In this document: positions 39,213-47,916 of the stretch, piece by piece | Layout: each line of letters opens with the position of its first letter | How positions within the stretch are numbered: the stretch's first letter is position 1 | DNA from: an uncultured Candidatus Melainabacteria bacterium | Lineage (GTDB): Bacteria; Cyanobacteriota; Vampirovibrionia; Gastranaerophilales; Gastranaerophilaceae | Direction: 5' to 3' | DNA length: 47,983 nucleotides | Assembly: GCA_934747335.1 (NCBI GenBank) | Contig: CAKVGS010000013.1 | Coordinates: 1 to 47,983, forward strand | Notes under the pieces: generated by a model | What the model was told of the DNA's origin: nothing | Databases searched by the model: none | What the model saw: the letters and a program-made list of their open reading frames with translations, nothing else | Made by a program: the position numbers and the translations under genes

Positions 39213-41225
39213 TTATTTTTTAACCAAATGCAAAACAGGTCTGCCAAAACTGATTTTAGAAACCTTCAAATCTCCGCTTTCAACAAGCGTATCTATTAAT
39301 TCCCCAATCGCTTTTTGACTCCAACCTTCCATTGCGCCTAAAAAGTTTGAAGAAGTTACTTTTTCGTTATATCCGTTATCTTTTACTTGCTTACTCCCCG
39401 CAAGAATTTTTGCAAAACCGCTTTTGCCGTATTGTCCGCTGAATTCTCCAACACAATCTAAGATAAGTTTTTTAGCTTCGTCTACTGAAACTCGTTCTTT
39501 TTCTTCTTCCTTGTCAAATTCTAACGAAAGATTGTTTGGTTTTACCTCTTCAACTTCTTTTATATTTTCATAAAATTCTGCAACACGATTATCAACAAGT
39601 ACTTTTTCAGGTTCAAAATTTTTCAAATACAATCCTTCAAGAGTCTTTACACGGCTCATTGCAACATAAGATTGACCGCGTTCGAAAATCCGTGCACAAT
39701 CTACAACAAGTCTATCCAATGTCATACCCTGAGATTTATGAATAGTAATACCGTAAGCCAATTTGAGCGGATATTGCATTCTCTCAGCCACAACGCGTTC
39801 ATTATAATAATATTCAAAATTATGTTTCGGAATATTTGAAACAACACCGTTATCAAATTTAATACTTATTGTATCTTGGTTAAATCCCTGAATCACACCG
39901 CAAGCCCCGTTTATCAAGCCTTTATTAAAGTCCATATTTATTAATAACATAACTCTTGCACCAAGCTTTAGCGCAATTTCTTTTTCAGCGCGACAGTTTC
40001 TGGAAAAGATTTCCAATATATAACTTTCGCTTTCCGTAAAACCTTCCGTTACTAGTTTTGAACCTCTGTAAACTCCATCCTCTGCGTAAAATAATTTAAC
40101 AGGCTCTTCTATCATATTGAATTTTGCTAAATTATATCTATTCGCCTCTTCATTTGTTGAAAAAATATGCAAAATATCTGCATCTTCATTTTCTATACAA
40201 CGAGTTTTTAGAAGTTCAATATCTTCAACTTCAAGACAATTTTCTCTCATGTGAGCAAGCGCAGTTATGAAATTTTCTTCATTTTGACGATAATTCTTTT
40301 TTAAAACGACATTTTTTAAACCTAATTTATTCCAAACAGGAGAGTCAAAACAATAATGTCTGATTTCACCTTCTTTTTCAACCGGAGGAAGTTGGAAAAA
40401 GTCGCCGATAAAAATAACTTGAATTCCGCCGAACGGGTCGTTACACTCTCTAACTTCTCTCAAAACTTCGTTTATATATTCAAACGCTTCAATGTTAAGC
40501 ATTGAAATCTCGTCAACCGCAAGAATTTTGCAGTTCATAATTTGTCGATATTGGGTCGGGCGTTTTTTAATTTTTTCTACGGTATTATAAACAGTGTTTC
40601 GGCATAAACCCACACCCGCCCAAGAATGCAGGGTCTGACCTTTAACATTAACCGCAGCAATCCCCGTTGTGCTTGTAATTGTCAATTTCTTTTTGAAATA
40701 TTCTTTTAGTTTATTAAGAATATAACTTTTACCTGTTCCTGCAAAACCTGTCAAAAATACATTTTCGCCATTCTTTAGAAGAGTTAAAATCTTTAAATAT
40801 GTTTCATCCTCTTCTTTATCTTCAACTTTAGAAGCTTTTTTAGTTGAAGTTTTTTTAACAACTTCATACTCATCCGCGAATTCAATTTCTTTATCAAAAT
40901 CTATTTGATCAAAATTAATCATCTTGTATAAACAAACTTCGCCTTTATTATTTATACGAGTAAAAGTTATAGGCGTTTGACCTTGTTTTAGTTCGTAGCG
41001 AAGTTTATTTTCTGCAACCCATTCGCAAGACGAAAAGCCATAAATCCTTTTTATGCAATCCAAAATACACTGCGTAATTGACATATATTTACGTCCGTCT
41101 TGATTTACATGCATTGCTGATAATGAAGGCATAAGAGCTTCGGAAATCGCTAATAAATCCGTATAGCTTATTGTTTCGGACGTCAATGTCCTAAGTGTTT
41201 CCGTTGGATTAGAAAAGTCGTTCAT
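39213..41225 (-). CDS. PIF1/RecD-like ATP-dependent DNA helicase with C-terminal RQC-like domain
   Basis: SF1B helicase. Walker A GFAGTGKS (near residue 160), TSTTGIAAVNVKGQTLHSWAG (PIF1 motif Ia), DEISML (motif II), FIGDFFQLPPV (motif III) and the late AYGITIHKSQGMTLDRLVVD are present. The first 110 residues are an extra domain not recognised. The last 70 residues (GKSGFAKILAGSKQ...ELIDTLVESGDLKVS) look like the winged-helix RQC/HRDC-type ending of RecQ. No Shine-Dalgarno sequence: TG-C-TAAAAT (-10 at 41232-41237) ends 6 nt before the ATG, so a leaderless mRNA is likely. Probable role in replication or recombination repair. Confidence 0.88.
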   Translation of the reverse strand: MNDFSNPTETLRTLTSETISYTDLLAISEALMPSLSAMHVNQDGRKYMSITQCILDCIKRIYGFSSCEWVAENKLRYELKQGQTPITFTRINNKGEVCLYKMINFDQIDFDKEIEFADEYEVVKKTSTKKASKVEDKEEDETYLKILTLLKNGENVFLTGFAGTGKSYILNKLKEYFKKKLTITSTTGIAAVNVKGQTLHSWAGVGLCRNTVYNTVEKIKKRPTQYRQIMNCKILAVDEISMLNIEAFEYINEVLREVRECNDPFGGIQVIFIGDFFQLPPVEKEGEIRHYCFDSPVWNKLGLKNVVLKKNYRQNEENFITALAHMRENCLEVEDIELLKTRCIENEDADILHIFSTNEEANRYNLAKFNMIEEPVKLFYAEDGVYRGSKLVTEGFTESESYILEIFSRNCRAEKEIALKLGARVMLLINMDFNKGLINGACGVIQGFNQDTISIKFDNGVVSNIPKHNFEYYYNERVVAERMQYPLKLAYGITIHKSQGMTLDRLVVDCARIFERGQSYVAMSRVKTLEGLYLKNFEPEKVLVDNRVAEFYENIKEVEEVKPNNLSLEFDKEEEKERVSVDEAKKLILDCVGEFSGQYGKSGFAKILAGSKQVKDNGYNEKVTSSNFLGAMEGWSQKAIGELIDTLVESGDLKVSKISFGRPVLHLVKK

Positions 41226-41326
41226 AGCTTAATTTTAGCATGAATAGAAAAAATCTATTACTCAATTGTCTAATTTTTCATTTTTCCTTGTTTATGCTAC
41301 GATTATTGTAATTGGAGAGGATTATT

Positions 41327-43969
41327 ATGATAAATTTTTTACTAAAACTATTAGGTGACCCGAACGAAAAAAAAGTTAAAAAAATATTAGGAATTATAGA
41401 CCATATAAACGCTTTAGAACCTGAATTTGAAAAGCTTTCAGATGAAGAACTCAGAGGAAAAACTGCTGAATTCAAGAAGATTTTAGATGCTCGTCCGACT
41501 TCTGACAATGAAAAAGCAGATAAGATTTTAGAAAAAGAAGCGTTAGATAAAATTTTACCGGAAGCTTTTGCGGTTGTAAGAGAGGCGGGTAAGCGTGTTT
41601 TAAATATGCGTCACTTTGATGTCCAGTTAATAGGTGCGTATTTCTTGCATAACGGACATATTGCTGAAATGAGAACAGGTGAAGGTAAAACTCTTGTTGC
41701 AACACTTGCTGCTTATTTGAACGCACTTACAGGAAAAGGTGTTCACGTTGTAACAGTAAACGATTACCTTGCAAAACGTGACAGCGAGTGGATGGGTAAA
41801 ATTTATAAATTCTTAGGATTATCAGTTGGTGTAATTCTTTCTAATCAACACGATGCGGAAGAATTTAACCGTAAGCGTGCAGCTTATAATTGCGATATCA
41901 CTTACGGAACAAATAACGAATTTGGTTTTGACTATTTGCGTGACAATATGGCAGCTTCTAAAGATATGCTTGTTCAAAGACCTTTTAATTACGCGATTAT
42001 CGACGAAGTTGACAGTATTTTAATTGACGAAGCAAGAACTCCTCTTATCATTAGCGGACGTGTTGAAAAATCTGCCGATACATATACTTTAATGGCAAAA
42101 GTTGCACCGCAATTAGAAAAAAATACAGATTATGAAGTCGACGAAAAAAATAAAAATGTTATTTTAACGGAAGATGGTATTGATAAAGCACAAGAAATCA
42201 TCGGTTGCAAAGATTTGTTTGATATAAATAATCAATATGCACATGATTTGTTAAACGCATTAAAAGCAAAAGAATTATTTACTCGTGATACAGATTATGT
42301 CGTAAAAGACGGAGAAATAATGATTGTTGATGAGTTTACAGGTCGTTTAATGCCTGGTAGACGCTGGTCAGATGGTTTGCACCAAGCAATTGAAGCTAAA
42401 GAAGGTGTAGAAATTCAAGATGAAACTCAAACTTTAGCAAGTATTACTTTCCAAAATTTGTTTAGATTATATCCTAAATTATCAGGTATGACAGGTACTG
42501 CAATGACAGAAGAAGCCGAATTCGGTAAAATTTATAACTTGGAAGTAACTGTTATTCCTACAAACAAGCCTGATATCAGAATAAATTATCCTGATGTAAT
42601 TTATAAAACCGAAAAAGCAAAATATGATGCAGTTGTTGAAGATATTATTGAACAAAATAAACTTGGTCGTCCTGTTTTGGTTGGTACGGTTAGTATTGAA
42701 AAATCTGAATATATTTCAGCACTTTTAAATAAAAAAGGTGTTAAACACAATGTATTAAACGCTAAGCAGCACGAACGCGAAGCTTACATTATCGCTCAAG
42801 CAGGTCGTGTAGGTGCGGTTACAATTGCAACAAACATGGCAGGTCGTGGTACAGATATTCTATTAGGTGGTAACGCAGAATTTTTGGCAAAAGAAGAATT
42901 AGAAAAACGAGGAATATCTCCTGACGATGAAAGCTACGAAGCATTGAAAGACGAAGCGCTCGCTAACGCTCGCGCCATTACCGAAAAAGAACACGCAAAG
43001 GTAATTGAATTAGGCGGACTTCACGTAATCGGTACCGAACGACATGAATCTCGAAGAATTGACAACCAGTTAAGAGGTCGTGCAGCTCGTCAAGGCGACC
43101 CTGGTTCTACAAGATTTTTCTTATCTTTGGAAGATAACTTAATGAGAATATTTGGTGGTGATAAGATTACGGGCTTAATGAACATGCTTAATGTAGAAGA
43201 AAATATGGCGATTGAATCTTCTTTGATTACACGTCAAATTCAATCAGCTCAAAAGAAAGTTGAAACATACCACTTTGATATTCGTAAAAACGTGCTTCAA
43301 TATGACGATGTTATGAATATTCAAAGAGAAAAGTTTTATGCCCAAAGACGTAAAGTTCTTGAAGGCAAAGATTTGAGAAGTGATATTGAATTTATGATAG
43401 ATAAAGAAATTGACAGACTTTTAAAAAGCTATATCACTCCGGAGATGAATCCTGAAGAATATATTCAAGAAGACTTGGAAACTCTTATTAAAGAACTACA
43501 CGCAACAATTCCGCAAATGTCTTATATTACAATAGATGATATCAAAGGTCAAAGATTTAATAGAATTTATGATTCCTTAAAAGAAGCTGCTCAAAAGGCT
43601 TATAAAGAACATGAAGAAGAAATTATAGGTTTCTATAATTCAATTTCTGAACAGTATGACCCATCTTTTGTGAAACAAGAATTATTCTCATCTGACAATA
43701 TTATGCGTTCTTTAGAAAGAGATATCCTTTTGAGAGTCGTTGATAATCAATGGATTGACCACTTGCACAATATTGATATGCTAAAAGATGGTATTGGTTT
43801 GCGTGCATACGGTCAAAAAGATCCGTTGATTGAATATAAAAAAGAAGCTTATGATTTGTTCAACAAAATGATGTTTGAAATTCAAAGCAACACTGTAAGA
43901 TATTTATTCCGTGCAAAATTTGGTATTCAGTTTGTATCTGATGATGGAGTTGAAGTAATAGAAAATTAA
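41327..43969 (+). CDS. secA: Preprotein translocase ATPase SecA
   Basis: Motor that drives unfolded proteins through SecYEG. Near 880 residues, as expected. Walker A TGEGKTLVATL, DEVDSILIDEARTPLIISG, FTGRLMPGRRWSDGLHQAIEAKEGV, TGTAMTEEAEF, ATNMAGRGTDI and GTERHESRRIDNQLRGRAARQGDPGS are all present. It ends without the C-terminal Cys-rich zinc motif. The frame can be read from a TTG at 41312, but GGAGAGGA (41314-41321) precedes ATG 41327. It is divergent from the helicase and convergent with the YkgJ-like gene. Confidence 0.97.
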   Translation: MINFLLKLLGDPNEKKVKKILGIIDHINALEPEFEKLSDEELRGKTAEFKKILDARPTSDNEKADKILEKEALDKILPEAFAVVREAGKRVLNMRHFDVQLIGAYFLHNGHIAEMRTGEGKTLVATLAAYLNALTGKGVHVVTVNDYLAKRDSEWMGKIYKFLGLSVGVILSNQHDAEEFNRKRAAYNCDITYGTNNEFGFDYLRDNMAASKDMLVQRPFNYAIIDEVDSILIDEARTPLIISGRVEKSADTYTLMAKVAPQLEKNTDYEVDEKNKNVILTEDGIDKAQEIIGCKDLFDINNQYAHDLLNALKAKELFTRDTDYVVKDGEIMIVDEFTGRLMPGRRWSDGLHQAIEAKEGVEIQDETQTLASITFQNLFRLYPKLSGMTGTAMTEEAEFGKIYNLEVTVIPTNKPDIRINYPDVIYKTEKAKYDAVVEDIIEQNKLGRPVLVGTVSIEKSEYISALLNKKGVKHNVLNAKQHEREAYIIAQAGRVGAVTIATNMAGRGTDILLGGNAEFLAKEELEKRGISPDDESYEALKDEALANARAITEKEHAKVIELGGLHVIGTERHESRRIDNQLRGRAARQGDPGSTRFFLSLEDNLMRIFGGDKITGLMNMLNVEENMAIESSLITRQIQSAQKKVETYHFDIRKNVLQYDDVMNIQREKFYAQRRKVLEGKDLRSDIEFMIDKEIDRLLKSYITPEMNPEEYIQEDLETLIKELHATIPQMSYITIDDIKGQRFNRIYDSLKEAAQKAYKEHEEEIIGFYNSISEQYDPSFVKQELFSSDNIMRSLERDILLRVVDNQWIDHLHNIDMLKDGIGLRAYGQKDPLIEYKKEAYDLFNKMMFEIQSNTVRYLFRAKFGIQFVSDDGVEVIEN

Positions 43970-43990
43970 TTTTTTAAAATTAAAAATAAG

Positions 43991-44482
43991 CTAACTCTTT
44001 ATCCAATCATAAAGATTTCTAAAATCTTGATATTTTAAATCTCTAATCAGGTTTTGAGTATCAAGATTTTCTGCTATTGGATTTATTATAATTTCGCCAT
44101 CTTTATAAACTTTTGAATAATTTTTTTCGGCATGTACACAAAAAGGAACTTTTACATTATTCTCTTTATATAAATATGCAAGTCCGTGTACACGACAAAT
44201 TATAGGTCTATATTTATATACAGAGCATTTTTTGTTGATTAAAAAAGGACACGCACCGCCTTTTTTCATTGTTTTAATTTGTTGCTGAACAAGCTGTTTT
44301 TGATTGTTATCTAAAGCAATATACCCCTGCATCAAATATTCCAACTCAATATCAGAAATCGGATAATCTCCTTTTTCGCAGCAGGCAGAACATCCTGCTT
44401 TACATTGAATAAAATCTTTGTGTAACTCAAAATATCGGGCTAACCTTGAATCAAGATTTTTTAGAAACTGTTTGTAATCCAA
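43991..44482 (-). CDS. YkgJ-family cysteine-cluster protein
   Basis: The 163-residue protein has C-x3-C-x2-CC (CKAGCSACCEKGDYPIS, near residue 28) and later CPFLINKKCSVYKYRPIICRVHG and PFCVH, the metal- or Fe-S-binding pattern of the YkgJ/UPF0153 family (PF03692). Function is not established. Translation appears to start at TTG 44482, 3 nt after the upstream stop, with no ATG better placed. It forms an operon with the MerR-like gene before it. Confidence 0.82.
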   Translation of the reverse strand: MDYKQFLKNLDSRLARYFELHKDFIQCKAGCSACCEKGDYPISDIELEYLMQGYIALDNNQKQLVQQQIKTMKKGGACPFLINKKCSVYKYRPIICRVHGLAYLYKENNVKVPFCVHAEKNYSKVYKDGEIIINPIAENLDTQNLIRDLKYQDFRNLYDWIKS

Positions 44483-44485
44483 AAC

Positions 44486-45130
44486 CTATTTTCTACCCCA
44501 AATTTTATCCCAAAAATTTCTTGACGGTTGACTTTCCAGCTGTTCAATTCTGTGAGATAATTCTTTATTGTGTTCTAAAAGTTCTTTAACTTGCTTTGCT
44601 AAAATTTCGTTATCTCTTTTATATCCGCCCGCTTCAACAAGTTTATTCACCATGTCCGAATTTGTAATATCATCACTAATTTTTTTTGCAACAGCTTCTG
44701 CCAACATTTGAAGAGTTTGAGATGAAACATCAAGCGTAAAACTCTTTCCTTGCGGAATAATTTCAGGCGCTTTTTCCTCTTGCACAACAACATCAGTAGA
44801 CGCAGTTTCCTCAACGGTACCATTTTGTTGATTCAAAAGGTCGCTAACCATAATTGGCTGAACAGGTTGAACCGTTTCAGGAGTTTTCTCTACTTTAGCT
44901 TCCATTCTGCTCAATTTTGTAATAATTTGTTCATCGCTATACCCTTGAGCTTTTAAAGAAATACCTTTTTTAATTTTTTCTAAAGCCAAGTCATCATAGA
45001 ATTCTAAGCCATCTTCATCTTCATAAATTGACTCAATTTTCCAATCTTCTAAAAACAAATCAAGCGAATGCTTGTCTATATAATAATTTTCCGTATTCAA
45101 ACTTTTTAAAATACTTTCTCTGTTAAACAT
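44486..45130 (-). CDS. MerR-like HTH protein with C-terminal coiled coil
   Basis: Residues 1-75 resemble a MerR-type winged helix (LDLFLEDWKIESIYEDEDGLEFYDDLALEKIKKGISLKAQGYS). A Pro/Val/Thr-rich linker (75-125) is followed by a segment like MerR-associated domains of cell-division or envelope regulators. A coiled coil (KQVKELLEHNKELSHRIEQLE) ends at the C-terminus, which is Trp/Lys rich (NFWDKIWGRK). No effector Cys is seen. GGGG upstream may serve as ribosome site. It lies between smpB (gap 41 nt) and the YkgJ-like gene and is probably in one unit with the latter. Its target is unknown. Confidence 0.6.
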   Translation of the reverse strand: MFNRESILKSLNTENYYIDKHSLDLFLEDWKIESIYEDEDGLEFYDDLALEKIKKGISLKAQGYSDEQIITKLSRMEAKVEKTPETVQPVQPIMVSDLLNQQNGTVEETASTDVVVQEEKAPEIIPQGKSFTLDVSSQTLQMLAEAVAKKISDDITNSDMVNKLVEAGGYKRDNEILAKQVKELLEHNKELSHRIEQLESQPSRNFWDKIWGRK

Positions 45131-45171
45131 CCGCTATACCCCACTTATACCGAGTCTTAAACTCATATTTA

Positions 45172-45618
45172 TTATTTTTTCATTAATCTTGCAATATCAC
45201 GTTCCTGAGTCTTTTTGGTTATTGCCTCTCGTTTGTCATAAAGTTTTTTACCTTTTGCCAAGCCTATCTCAAGTTTAGCAAAACCGTTTGTTAAAAACAA
45301 TTCCAAAGGAACAATTGTTACACCATCTTTTTTCACTTTATCTTGAATTTTCAAAATCTCGCGCTTGTTAAGCAAAAGTTTCCTAACCCTATCAGGCTTA
45401 TGGTTGTACCTGTTACCCTGCTCATAAGGAGAAATATGCATACCATACAAAAACATTTCATTATCTTCAATTTTAGCAAATGAATCTTTTAAGTTAAGCA
45501 TACCTTTGCGGATAGATTTAATTTCCGTACCTGTTAAAACTATCCCCGCAATAAACTTATCAAAAATCAAAAAATCATGAAAAGCTTTTCTGTTTGTAGA
45601 TATGACTTTTTTATCCAT
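45172..45618 (-). CDS. smpB: SsrA-binding protein SmpB
   Basis: Partner of tmRNA in trans-translation, binding it and entering stalled ribosomes. The beta-barrel pattern is clear: NRKAFHDFLIFDKFIAGIVLTGTEIKSIRKGMLNLKDSF, then LYGMHISPYEQGNRYNHKPDRVRKLLL and the basic C-terminus KKLYDKREAITKKTQERDIARL. The frame opens at a TTG at 45636. TATAAT (45625-45630) ends 6 nt before ATG 45618, with a weak -35 TTTTCA, so start 45618 (148 residues) and a leaderless transcript are inferred. The ssrA gene is not in the window. Confidence 0.95.
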   Translation of the reverse strand: MDKKVISTNRKAFHDFLIFDKFIAGIVLTGTEIKSIRKGMLNLKDSFAKIEDNEMFLYGMHISPYEQGNRYNHKPDRVRKLLLNKREILKIQDKVKKDGVTIVPLELFLTNGFAKLEIGLAKGKKLYDKREAITKKTQERDIARLMKK

Positions 45619-45681
45619 AAGTTTATTATAAAGCAAACTTTAAGCTTTGAAAAGATTAAATGAAGATTTGTATCTAAGATA

Positions 45682-45721
45682 AAAAAAACAAAAAAAAGAC
45701 CACTTTAAAGGAGAAAAGTGG
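45682..45721 (-). terminator. Terminator of the coiled-coil protein gene
   Basis: On the minus strand CCACTTT and AAAGTGG (arms 45715-45721 and 45700-45706) are followed by two long T runs. Confidence 0.85.
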
Positions 45722-45760
45722 CTAAGGAAAAGGGAAAAAGGGAAATTTTCAGTGTAAATC

Positions 45761-46963
45761 TTAACTAAAGATACCGAAAGTTCTTTCAATGTTATCATTT
45801 CTAACAGTCTTAATTGCATCCATTTCTGTTGTTATGGATGTTCTTTCGGTTTCTAATTTACTCAATTCGTTATCAAATTTAGTATCTTTTTTATTAATTT
45901 TATCTAATTCGTATTGATAAGTTGCTTCAGCTTTCTTCAAATCAGCGTTGTCTTGAGCTTCTTGAAGATAGTTTTGGTTAGTACTTGTTGCAACACTGGT
46001 TTCTTTCCATTCTTTTTTGGAAGAATTCGTATCATCAAAGAAATCAATTAAAACCTTGCCAGAAGAAACAGCGTTGTTAAACCATTCAACACCATCATCA
46101 CCTGAAGTATATTGAGTATCAATTTCTTGGCAACCGCCTGAAGCCTGAATTTCTTCAAACAAATGAACATAGTAGTTGAATTTTTGAGTGTCCATTGATT
46201 CAGGAAAATCACTATCATACTCAACAGGTTCTTGCGGCGCTGATTTATCACGACGCATGTATTCATATATATTATCTCTTACACTGCTATTGGAATACAA
46301 TTCTTTTCTGAAATTGTCCAATGCTTCTTGTTTTTCTAATAGAGTTGCATCGCTCTTTTGAGTAGTTTCCAATAAACTATTATATAGACTTACCAATTTA
46401 CCATTAGGAGTATCCGTTTGGTATTTTTCAAATGCATAACGCTCTGCATCTGTCATAAACAGATTGTTTTCTCCTTCGGTTGATTCATTGCCAAATTCAT
46501 CAGTATTTGTCCCAATACCAACCATATTGCCCTGACCATATGCGCCTTCGTTAATATTCTCAGGATCCGAATAACTGAAGCTTGTACCCATACCCATCAT
46601 TGCCCAAGCAAAAGAGTATTTATCACTAAAACAGCCACCTGTATAAACTTGATACACATCCGAATCTACAATAACTTTACCTGTTTGTGAATCTCTGATT
46701 GCATATTGTTTTGTACGATTTTCGTTATAAGTACAAACAGTTGAAAAACTTGCATCAACATAGTTATTGCCAATACCGTTTGAATTATTAAATGCAACTT
46801 GAATTTTCTTTTTATCTAAAGCATCACAATATGTCTGGTACAACTCATCTTTTTGAGTTGCCAAAGCTATTTTTTGGCTTTCAAGATTTTGAGCTTTGTA
46901 CTCAACGTCATGAAGCCTACTCGTAAGAGTTAATAAATTAGCTTGTGATGCTGCCATTCCCAT
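45761..46963 (-). CDS. Coiled-coil protein of unknown function with GMAASQA N-terminus
   Basis: The 400-residue protein begins MGMAASQANLLTLTSRLHD followed by a long coiled-coil-prone segment (about 20-50). A central region has YSFAWAMMGMGTSFSY and several D/E/N/G-rich turns, and a second coiled coil lies at the C-terminus (KKAEATYQYELDKINKKDTK). The N-terminal 50 residues resemble a common but uncharacterised family start (G-x-AASQA-x-LL-x-LT-x-RL) seen in gut bacteria. There is no signal peptide or catalytic motif. It has a perfect HLR1 box about 87 bp upstream and a strong terminator. Similarity of the ends to axial flagellar proteins is only suggestive. Confidence 0.6.
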   Translation of the reverse strand: MGMAASQANLLTLTSRLHDVEYKAQNLESQKIALATQKDELYQTYCDALDKKKIQVAFNNSNGIGNNYVDASFSTVCTYNENRTKQYAIRDSQTGKVIVDSDVYQVYTGGCFSDKYSFAWAMMGMGTSFSYSDPENINEGAYGQGNMVGIGTNTDEFGNESTEGENNLFMTDAERYAFEKYQTDTPNGKLVSLYNSLLETTQKSDATLLEKQEALDNFRKELYSNSSVRDNIYEYMRRDKSAPQEPVEYDSDFPESMDTQKFNYYVHLFEEIQASGGCQEIDTQYTSGDDGVEWFNNAVSSGKVLIDFFDDTNSSKKEWKETSVATSTNQNYLQEAQDNADLKKAEATYQYELDKINKKDTKFDNELSKLETERTSITTEMDAIKTVRNDNIERTFGIFS

Positions 46964-47049
46964 TGTTGTTAGTTTGTCCTTATGTTTTCCCTTGTATACT
47001 CATGTTTACGGCACGTTTTACTAAAAACTTTAGGGTTTTTTAAAAAATC

Positions 47050-47067
47050 TTTACAAAAATTTACATT
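47050..47067 (+). promoter_or_regulatory. Perfect HLR1 box upstream of the coiled-coil gene
   Basis: TTTACAAAAATTTACATT, all consensus positions kept. It lies about 63-80 bp upstream of the predicted transcript start near 46987 (-10 TATACA on the minus strand, 46993-46998). Confidence 0.65.
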
Positions 47068-47141
47068 TTAATTTTAAATATTGTTTATTTTACTATCTGA
47101 ACTCCTTTTGACAGTTGAAGAGGATATTAAAATTTAAGCTC

Positions 47142-47159
47142 AATGTAAACATTTGTAAA
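47142..47159 (-). promoter_or_regulatory. Perfect HLR1 box upstream of a candidate sRNA
   Basis: On the minus strand TTTACAAATGTTTACATT, all consensus positions kept. It lies 47-64 bp before the predicted start of a short plus-strand transcript (-10 TATACT at 47194-47199). Confidence 0.65.
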
Positions 47160-47205
47160 GAAAAATCTTAAATGTGAAATTGGGAAGAATTTATATACTT
47201 TATAT

Positions 47206-47290
47206 ATATGTAAGATGTAAAAACAAATTTTTAATCCCTAAATCCCTTCCTAATCAATTTCCTGCTTCTCGTAAAGAGAAGTTTTTTTTT
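47206..47290 (+). ncRNA. Candidate HLR1-controlled sRNA of about 85 nt
   Basis: A -10 TATACT (47194-47199) under a perfect HLR1 box is followed by about 60 nt without ORF and an intrinsic terminator: CTTCTC-gtaaa-GAGAAG (47265-47281) with nine T. The unpaired part contains pyrimidine-rich words ATCCCTAAATCCCTTCC and TTTCCT that could pair with Shine-Dalgarno sequences, as with many bacterial sRNAs. Cyanobacterial RpaB controls the sRNA PsrR1 in a comparable way. Transcription is not proven. Confidence 0.45.
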
Positions 47291-47362
47291 GCAGATATTA
47301 AGTTTTTTATAACACCTTCTTCAAAAACCGTAACCCACCCGAATCTGTAAGACTCAGCACAG

Positions 47363-47401
47363 CTTCGCCAACAGCTCCGACCTCCCTATCCTTGGAGGTT
47401 G
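47363..47401. repeat. TTCGCCAAC-GACCTCCCTA repeat, second copy
   Basis: CTTCGCCAACAGCTCCGACC and CTCCCTATCCTTGGAGGTT match the 26901-26937 repeat, including the CCTCC/GGAGG hairpin. Confidence 0.65.
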
Positions 47402-47432
47402 CTTCGCCAATCAGCGAACGACCTTAGGTTAT

Positions 47433-47574
47433 TCCCTCTCCGAAGGCACTAGTGTCCATGATCATTTTTATCAAAAGAACGACATTTGCGCCGCGAACGT
47501 GCGTGCGAACTTGGGATGTGACTTTGAGGCAAGCTTGTATGGGGAAAATGAAGTTTTGTATTTTACTTATGCTT
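47433..47574. repeat. Dispersed repeat, right copy of the window-spanning inverted pair
   Basis: Reverse complement of 1-140 with scattered differences (see the left copy). Together they flank about 47 kb in inverted orientation. Confidence 0.8.
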
Positions 47575-47605
47575 GCCGACAGAATATTTACGTGCGTAGC
47601 ACCGA

Positions 47606-47916
47606 TAGTGAGCGTGAGAGTGCAAGCTCTGCTTGCTAATCAGCCATTTTATTAAACGCTCGTAAGAGCGTAGGAAGCGGTAGCGTGTTTTCTCTTTCTT
47701 TTGGTCCTTTTCTTTCTCTTTACCTCGCAAATAAAGAGAAAGAAAAGGACATTTCAAAAAACTTTTTATTTTAAAATAGCTCTTACTTTTTCTTCTTTAT
47801 TGCGATAAAAGAAGAAAAAGTAAGCAAAAAGAAGAAACTACGCACTGTTTCTTACAACCTTACGGTTGTGGTTTAAATGGAAGTAGCAAGCAGAGCTTGC
47901 ACTCTTACGCTCGCTA
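47606..47916. repeat. Cluster of nested palindromes at the window end
   Basis: Outer arms 47606-47638 and 47884-47916 (TAGCAAGCAGAGCTTGCACT...) are complementary at 31 of 33 positions. Inside are GTCCTTTTCTTTCTCTTT (47704-47721) with its perfect complement at 47733-47750, and CTTACTTTTTCTTCTTT (47782-47798) with its complement at 47808-47824. No convincing gene is present; nothing else is recognised in 47291-47983. Confidence 0.75.
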
